DNA of 10,076 nucleotides from Dehalococcoidia bacterium (lineage in GTDB: Bacteria; Chloroflexota; Dehalococcoidia; GIF9; AB-539-J10), in contig JAOUDT010000033.1 in NCBI GenBank assembly GCA_029859145.1, positions 1 to 10,076 of the forward strand, read 5' to 3'. Under the pieces are notes generated by a model. That model made no database searches. It saw only the letters and a list, made by a program, of their open reading frames with translations, and had not been told where the DNA came from. Position numbers and translations under genes: made by a program. Positions 5,732 through 10,076 of this stretch are shown here, piece after piece. Position 1 is the first letter of the stretch; each line of letters begins with the position of its first letter.

Positions 5732-5837
5732 GAGATATTTCGGTTCGGTTTTCCTGCCTGTGAGCGTGGAGGTGAATTTAGCTGGGACAAAATGCGCGGA
5801 TACGATCCCCACTTTGTGCATTGGAGCAAAACTATGA
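5730..5837 (+). CDS. Possible 35-codon leader frame of ppsA (doubtful)
   Basis: The frame begins with ATG at 5730 (MRYFGSVFLPVSVEV), has two cysteines and ends in LCIGAKL with a TGA that overlaps the ppsA ATG as ATGA. I do not recognise it. The ATG lies inside the predicted -10 box, so from that promoter only the inner GTG codons near 5760-5775 could serve as starts. The overlap adds little weight, because any frame open in this register must stop there. It may be no gene at all. Confidence 0.13.
   Translation: MRYFGSVFLPVSVEVNLAGTKCADTIPTLCIGAKL
5823..5826 (+). promoter_or_regulatory. Ribosome binding site deciding the ppsA start
   Basis: GGAG lies 7 bases before the ATG at 5834. The in-frame ATG at 5792 would add 14 residues not expected in the family, and its nearest purine-rich site (GGAGGTGA) is 16 bases away. 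Confidence 0.7.
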
Positions 5838-8263
5838 AATATGTGAAATGGTTCGAGGAAATTGGAGCACAAGACGTAGCTTTAGTCGGTGGCAAAAATG
5901 CATCTCTTGGTGAAATGATAGGAAATCTGGGTAAGAAAGGGGTGAATATTCCGTCGGGATTCGCCATTACTGCCGAAGCGTACAAGTATGTGGTCAAGAG
6001 AGCAGGCATTAGGCAGAAAATCAAAGACATTTTAGCGGGTCTGGATACACATGATATGGAGGATTTAGCGGACAGAGGCGAAAAGCTGCGGAATTTGATA
6101 GCGCATTCTCGCTGCCCAAGAGACCTGGAAGAAGAGATAATAGTTGCCTACCGGAAGATGGAAGAGCGATTTGGAAAGGATGTGGATGTCGCCGTGAGAA
6201 GCAGTGCCACTGCCGAAGATCTGCCGACGGCTTCATTTGCGGGACAGCAAACGAGTTACTTGAATGTGCGCGGAGAAGGCGACCTCCTGGAAAGGGTGAT
6301 GGACTGCTTTGCATCTTTGTTTACGAACCGGGCGATATCCTACCGGGTAGATAAGGGATTCGACCATCTGAGTGTCTACCTATCAGTGGGGGTGCAAAAG
6401 ATGGTGCGGTCCGATCTGGCCTGCGCCGGTGTCATGTTTTCCATAGATACAGATTCAGGTTTCAGGGACGTGGTCTACATAACTGCTGCCTATGGTCTAG
6501 GAGAAAATGTGGTACAGGGAACTGTGGATCCAGACCAGTTCTACGTTTTCAAGCCCACTCTAAAGAAGGGTTTCAGACCCATTGTGGAGAAGAAGCTGGG
6601 CCTGAAGGATAAGAGATTGGTCTACATGAGATATGGGTCCGGAGCGGTGCAGAAACAGGTCAAGGTCGAAGAGCAAAGACAGTTCGCATTAAATGACGAC
6701 GAGATCTTGATTCTGGCCAGGTGGGCTTGCATTATAGAGGAACATTATGGTGCGGCCATGGATATTGAGTGGGCAAAAGATGGGATGAATGGGGAACTCT
6801 TCGTGGTCCAAGCCCGGCCGGAGACGGTGCACTCGCAGGTAGACTTGAATGTACTAAGGACGTACGTGCTTGAAGAAAGAGGGAAATTACTGGCCAGAGG
6901 GGAGCCAGTGGGCACAAAGATAGGACAAGGTGAAGTGTGTTTGATAGAAGATAGCAGCGAGATTCAGAAATTCAAAGGTGGCCAGATATTGGTCGCAGAT
7001 ATGACAGACCCCGACTGGGAACCGATAATGAAGATTGCCAGCGGCATAGTCACCAACAAAGGTGGCAGAACCTGTCATGCAGCCATAGTTAGCCGTGAAC
7101 TCGGCGTACCATGCGTGATCAGCACGGGCAACGGGACGGAAGTTTTGGAGGATGGACAAGAGGTCACGATTAATTGCTCAGGAGGCGAGGGCAGGATATA
7201 TGAAGGCAAGCTGAAATACAGAATAGATGAGGTAGAAGTGACCAAGCTGCCCAGGCCCAAGACCAGAGTGATGATGAATTTCGGCATTCCCGGCGGTGCG
7301 TTTATTCAAAGCCAAATTCCCAATGACGGTGTAGGTCTGGCCAGGGAGGAGTTCATCATAAACTCATACATCGGCATACATCCTATGGCACTAATACAAT
7401 ATGATGAATTGAAGAAAGCAGCGAGTACTGATGACAAACTGGCAAAGGTTATCAGAGAGATAGATGAGAAGAGCGCGGCATATAAGGACAAGAAGGGATT
7501 CTTCATTGACAATTTGGCGATGGGGATAGCGAAAATAGCTGCCGGATTCTATCCCAACGATGTCATCGTTCGGTTTTCTGATTTCAGGACAAATGAGTAT
7601 GCCAATTTGGTTGGGGGATATCGTTACGAGCCCAAGGAGAGAAATCCAATGATTGGCTGGAGGGGAGCATCTCGCTACTATGATGAGAGATTCAAGCCGG
7701 CATTTGGTTTGGAATGCCAGGCCATAAAGAAAGTGAGAGATGAGATGGGGCTGACCAACGTCAAGGTGATGATTCCTTTTTGCCGGACGCCCGAAGAGGG
7801 GAGAAAGGTCATAGAAGCTATGGACGAGTTTGGGTTAAGGCGAGGAGGAAATGGATTGGAAGTCTATGTGATGTGCGAGATACCATCAAATGTGATGCTG
7901 GCCGAAGAATTCGCCGATGTATTTGATGGATTCAGCATAGGGTCGAACGATTTAACGCAGTTAACTCTTGGTTTGGATAGAGACTCCGAACTGGTGGCAC
8001 ACCTATTTGATGAAAGAAATGAAGCGGTGAAACGGCTGGTGAAGCAACTCATATATACTGCACACCGTCACAAACCAAGAAGAAAAGTGGGGATATGCGG
8101 GCAGGCGCCGAGTGATTTCCCTGAATTTGCCGAGTTCCTGGTTGAATGCGGAATAGATTCGATGTCTTTGAACCCGGACGTGGTGCTGGCAACGAGGTTA
8201 AATATCGCAGAGGTGGAGAAGAGAATAGAATCAAGGACCAAGAGAAAACGCGCGACGACATGA
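5834..8263 (+). CDS. ppsA: Phosphoenolpyruvate synthase
   Basis: PpsA makes PEP, AMP and phosphate from pyruvate, ATP and water, feeding gluconeogenesis and oxaloacetate synthesis. The 809 residues follow the three-domain plan. The ATP-grasp part starts with VGGKNASLGEM, holds RSSATAEDLP (122-131) and ends in QARPET (326-331). The swivelling phosphohistidine domain carries His415 in GGRTCHAAIVSRELG. The C-terminal PEP/pyruvate barrel holds Arg610 in MIGWRGASRY, GSND (703-706) and the catalytic Cys755 in GICGQAPSD. The opening KYVKWFEEIGAQDVALVGGKN and the length favour PEP synthase over pyruvate phosphate dikinase (about 880 residues). The start at 5834 is set by GGAG. Arginine is often coded by AGA/AGG, giving the gene a slightly different look from ruvA, though I did not count. 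It precedes dgt by 58 bases and may be co-transcribed with dgt and dnaG. Confidence 0.95.
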   Translation: MKYVKWFEEIGAQDVALVGGKNASLGEMIGNLGKKGVNIPSGFAITAEAYKYVVKRAGIRQKIKDILAGLDTHDMEDLADRGEKLRNLIAHSRCPRDLEEEIIVAYRKMEERFGKDVDVAVRSSATAEDLPTASFAGQQTSYLNVRGEGDLLERVMDCFASLFTNRAISYRVDKGFDHLSVYLSVGVQKMVRSDLACAGVMFSIDTDSGFRDVVYITAAYGLGENVVQGTVDPDQFYVFKPTLKKGFRPIVEKKLGLKDKRLVYMRYGSGAVQKQVKVEEQRQFALNDDEILILARWACIIEEHYGAAMDIEWAKDGMNGELFVVQARPETVHSQVDLNVLRTYVLEERGKLLARGEPVGTKIGQGEVCLIEDSSEIQKFKGGQILVADMTDPDWEPIMKIASGIVTNKGGRTCHAAIVSRELGVPCVISTGNGTEVLEDGQEVTINCSGGEGRIYEGKLKYRIDEVEVTKLPRPKTRVMMNFGIPGGAFIQSQIPNDGVGLAREEFIINSYIGIHPMALIQYDELKKAASTDDKLAKVIREIDEKSAAYKDKKGFFIDNLAMGIAKIAAGFYPNDVIVRFSDFRTNEYANLVGGYRYEPKERNPMIGWRGASRYYDERFKPAFGLECQAIKKVRDEMGLTNVKVMIPFCRTPEEGRKVIEAMDEFGLRRGGNGLEVYVMCEIPSNVMLAEEFADVFDGFSIGSNDLTQLTLGLDRDSELVAHLFDERNEAVKRLVKQLIYTAHRHKPRRKVGICGQAPSDFPEFAEFLVECGIDSMSLNPDVVLATRLNIAEVEKRIESRTKRKRATT

Positions 8264-8321
8264 GTGCGCCGCTGCGATAAATCAAGGATTCTGTCTTGAC
8301 TTGCAGCATTGCAGTGATTCC

Positions 8322-9359
8322 ATGGTTGGCAAACCCAATATACGTGAACAAACAGAGAAGAGAGAAGAAGCCCTTTCTCCTTATGCCGCCAGGAGTAGGT
8401 CCAGTCGTGGTCGGCTGAGGTGGGAAGAGGCATGCCCCATAAGAACCAGTTTCCAGCGTGACCGTGACCGTATCATCTATTCCAAGGCCTTCCGTCGGCT
8501 GAAGCATAAGACGCAGGTTTTTATTGCTCCTTTGGGTGACCATTATGTCACCAGGCTTACTCACACTTTGGAAGTATCCCAAATAGCTAGAACAATAGCT
8601 CGCGCTCTGAATCTCAACGAAGACCTTGCTGAAGCTGTTGCTCTTGGGCACGATTTGGGACACACGCCCTTTGGTCATATAGGCGAGGAAGTCTTGAACG
8701 AGTTGTATGACGGTGGCTTCAGACACAATGAGCAGAGCTTAAGAGTAGTTGATCTATTGGAGAGAGATGGAGAGGGGCTGAATCTTACCTGGGAAGTGCG
8801 AGATGGCATTCTCAATCATTCCAAGGGACAGGTCGGTATCCTGGGGGAAGGATGGGGGGACGTGCACACTTTGGAGGGCCAAATATGCAAGATAGCCGAT
8901 ATCGTGGCCTATGTCAATCACGACGTCGAAGACGCTGTGAGAGCCCAGATTATCTGCCAGAGGGATTTGCCGGGACCTGTAGTAGCGACTCTGGGGCAGA
9001 CACATTCACAGCGAATCAATACCTTGGTTTGTGACATAATAGACTGCTCCTGGCCCGTTAGTGCCAAGGGGAGTTTGGCCAAGCCAACTATAGGTATGAG
9101 CCCTGACGTCATTGGAGCAACGAACACACTTCGGCAGTTTCTATTTGACAAAGTGTATTATCCTAGCTTGGCCGGAGAAGATGCGGTGAAGGCGGTAGCA
9201 GTCCTACGTCTGTTATATTCCCATTTTCTAAAATATGAGGATAAATTGCCTCCGGAATTTGCCGCTCTGCCAGATAGTAAGGAGCGGAAAGTCATTGACT
9301 ACATCGCTGGAATGACCGACCAGTATGCGCTAAGATTAGCCGACGAAATATCTCAATGA
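8322..9359 (+). CDS. dgt: Deoxyguanosinetriphosphate triphosphohydrolase-like protein (HD domain)
   Basis: Dgt-family enzymes hydrolyse dGTP or other dNTPs to the deoxynucleoside and triphosphate, trimming the dNTP pool. Counted from the ATG at 8322 (345 residues), the N-terminal block SPYAARSRSSRGR (19-31) and FQRDRDRIIYSKAFRRLKHK (44-63) is the family hallmark. The HD-domain metal ligands are His81 (LTHTLEV), His110-Asp111 (GHDLGH) and Asp193 (KIADIVAYVNHD). The length fits the shorter non-enterobacterial subfamily. The start is uncertain: a TTG at 8301 would add 7 residues, and neither start has a good ribosome binding site; I prefer the ATG. The TGA overlaps the dnaG ATG (ATGA), so primase translation is probably coupled, pairing dNTP control with replication. 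Confidence 0.94.
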   Translation: MVGKPNIREQTEKREEALSPYAARSRSSRGRLRWEEACPIRTSFQRDRDRIIYSKAFRRLKHKTQVFIAPLGDHYVTRLTHTLEVSQIARTIARALNLNEDLAEAVALGHDLGHTPFGHIGEEVLNELYDGGFRHNEQSLRVVDLLERDGEGLNLTWEVRDGILNHSKGQVGILGEGWGDVHTLEGQICKIADIVAYVNHDVEDAVRAQIICQRDLPGPVVATLGQTHSQRINTLVCDIIDCSWPVSAKGSLAKPTIGMSPDVIGATNTLRQFLFDKVYYPSLAGEDAVKAVAVLRLLYSHFLKYEDKLPPEFAALPDSKERKVIDYIAGMTDQYALRLADEISQ

Positions 9360-10076
9360 GCGTAATAACAGAAGTAAAACAGAGGCTAGATATAGTAGAG
9401 TTCATCTCCGAGTATGTAACTCTGCAAAAAGCCGGGCGCAATTTCAAAGGCCTATGCCCCTTCCATACCGAGAAACATCCCTCGTTCTTTGTTTTTCCTG
9501 AGCAACAAAGCTGGCATTGCTTTGGTGCCTGTGGAACTGGCGGCGATGTTTTCTCCTTTGTTATGAAAAAAGAGGGCATTGATTTCGGCCAAGCTCTGCG
9601 TGTTTTGGCTCAAAGGGGCGGCGTGACTCTGGGCTCCCGTGAGGCGCCAAGCAAGGCTGAGGATGAGAAGAGGGAGCGATTATTTCATATTAACGAGGCC
9701 GCTGTTGAATACTATTACCACATACTTTCCGCTACCAAGGCAGGGGAGACAGCCAGAAGCTATCTGACAAAAAGGAACGTCGCGCCCGAGACTCTCAAAG
9801 AGTTCCGTGTTGGCTTCAGTCCCGATGCCTGGGAAACCGTCAAGAACTATTTGCTGGGCAAAGGTTACACGGGAAAAGAGCTAGTAGAAGCTGGTCTAGT
9901 AATAGAGAAAGAGGAAGGAGGTAGCTACGACCGATTCCGCAACCGGCTGATGTTTCCTATATGTGATATCCAGGGCCGGGTCACTGGTTTTGGAGCAAGA
10001 GTCCTGGATGATTCTCTTCCCAAATATATCAACTCTCCCCAAACGCCAATTTTCGATAAGAGTAGCAGCCTATACG
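9356..10076 (+). CDS. dnaG: DNA primase, N-terminal part (cut by the window edge)
   Basis: DnaG makes the RNA primers for chromosome replication. The first 240 codons are present and open to the window end. The protein starts MSVITEVKQRLDIVEFISEYV, the usual opening. The CHC2 zinc-binding domain follows: CPFHTEKHPSF with Cys34 and His37, then HCFGACGTGGDVFSF with Cys55 and Cys59. The last pair is spaced C-x3-C, where the family normally has C-x2-C. The RNA polymerase domain begins with FRNRLMFPICDIQGRVTGFG (194-213) and KYINSPQTPIFDKS (223-236), all well conserved. The toprim acids and the helicase-binding C-terminus lie beyond the edge. The ATG overlaps the dgt stop. In many bacteria rpoD follows dnaG; that cannot be seen here. 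Confidence 0.96.
   Translation, partial: MSVITEVKQRLDIVEFISEYVTLQKAGRNFKGLCPFHTEKHPSFFVFPEQQSWHCFGACGTGGDVFSFVMKKEGIDFGQALRVLAQRGGVTLGSREAPSKAEDEKRERLFHINEAAVEYYYHILSATKAGETARSYLTKRNVAPETLKEFRVGFSPDAWETVKNYLLGKGYTGKELVEAGLVIEKEEGGSYDRFRNRLMFPICDIQGRVTGFGARVLDDSLPKYINSPQTPIFDKSSSLY

Larger units (their letters stand above)
5549..5833. other. Gap between ruvA and ppsA: promoter and ppsA leader
   Basis: No recognised gene lies here. The first 170 bases show no clear terminator; CGAAGAACTTCG at 5561-5572 is a short palindrome with a loop too small for a normal hairpin. The second half holds the extended -10 promoter (5723-5731) and a leader of about 95 bases. One plus-strand frame is open from 5499 to the TGA at 5835-5837, overlapping the ppsA start. 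A strong GGAGGTGA at 5768-5775 is not followed by a standard start codon at normal spacing. Confidence 0.6.

Noticed and set aside
5426..5872. 148-codon minus-strand frame across the ruvA-ppsA gap
   Set aside because: Overlaps ruvA and the ppsA start antisense; no ribosome binding site or recognisable motif seen.
8049..8726. 225-codon minus-strand frame
   Set aside because: Covers the end of ppsA and the conserved start of dgt in antisense; the plus-strand genes have full catalytic motifs.

Overview
The window reads like a piece of chromosome from an anaerobic bacterium, most likely a member of the Dehalococcoidia (Chloroflexota) or a relative. Three things suggest this: the protein style, the block ppsA-dgt-dnaG next to yebC-ruvC-ruvA, and a 412-residue condensing enzyme of the type that includes Re-citrate synthase. 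The assignment is inferred from remembered gene order and families, not from a search. All genes look intact; only the two at the window edges are cut. I see no insertion sequence, phage gene, CRISPR array or defence system.

Left part, minus strand (1-2381). A gene start at the left edge (thiolase-like, uncertain) has a strong promoter and a palindromic operator candidate about 190-250 bases upstream. A small unit follows, tRNA-Gly(CCC), a 91-residue unknown protein and tRNA-Lys(TTT), apparently read from a consensus-like promoter just behind the next gene. That gene is the Re-citrate/homocitrate synthase, with a promoter whose core is covered by a perfect inverted repeat.

Divergent junction (2324-2545). 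Between the synthase and mtnA lies a REP-like mosaic of short repeats. mtnA has a -10 box 7 bases before its ATG and no Shine-Dalgarno sequence, so its mRNA may be leaderless.

Right part, plus strand (2546-10076). mtnA (methionine salvage) stands alone. It is followed by the tightly packed yebC-ruvC-ruvA set (translation/regulatory factor plus Holliday junction resolvase and branch-migration subunit; ruvB is not here). A 285-base gap carries an extended -10 promoter, then ppsA (PEP synthase), dgt (dGTPase) and dnaG (primase, cut by the window edge). dgt and dnaG overlap by ATGA.

Taken together, the synthase and PEP synthase fit a cell that builds its carbon skeletons from acetyl-CoA and pyruvate. 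The remainder is housekeeping for DNA replication, recombination, nucleotide pools and translation. The most interesting material is regulatory (two promoter-operator pairs, the leaderless start, the REP-like mosaic, the ppsA leader); I did not find a convincing new multi-gene system.
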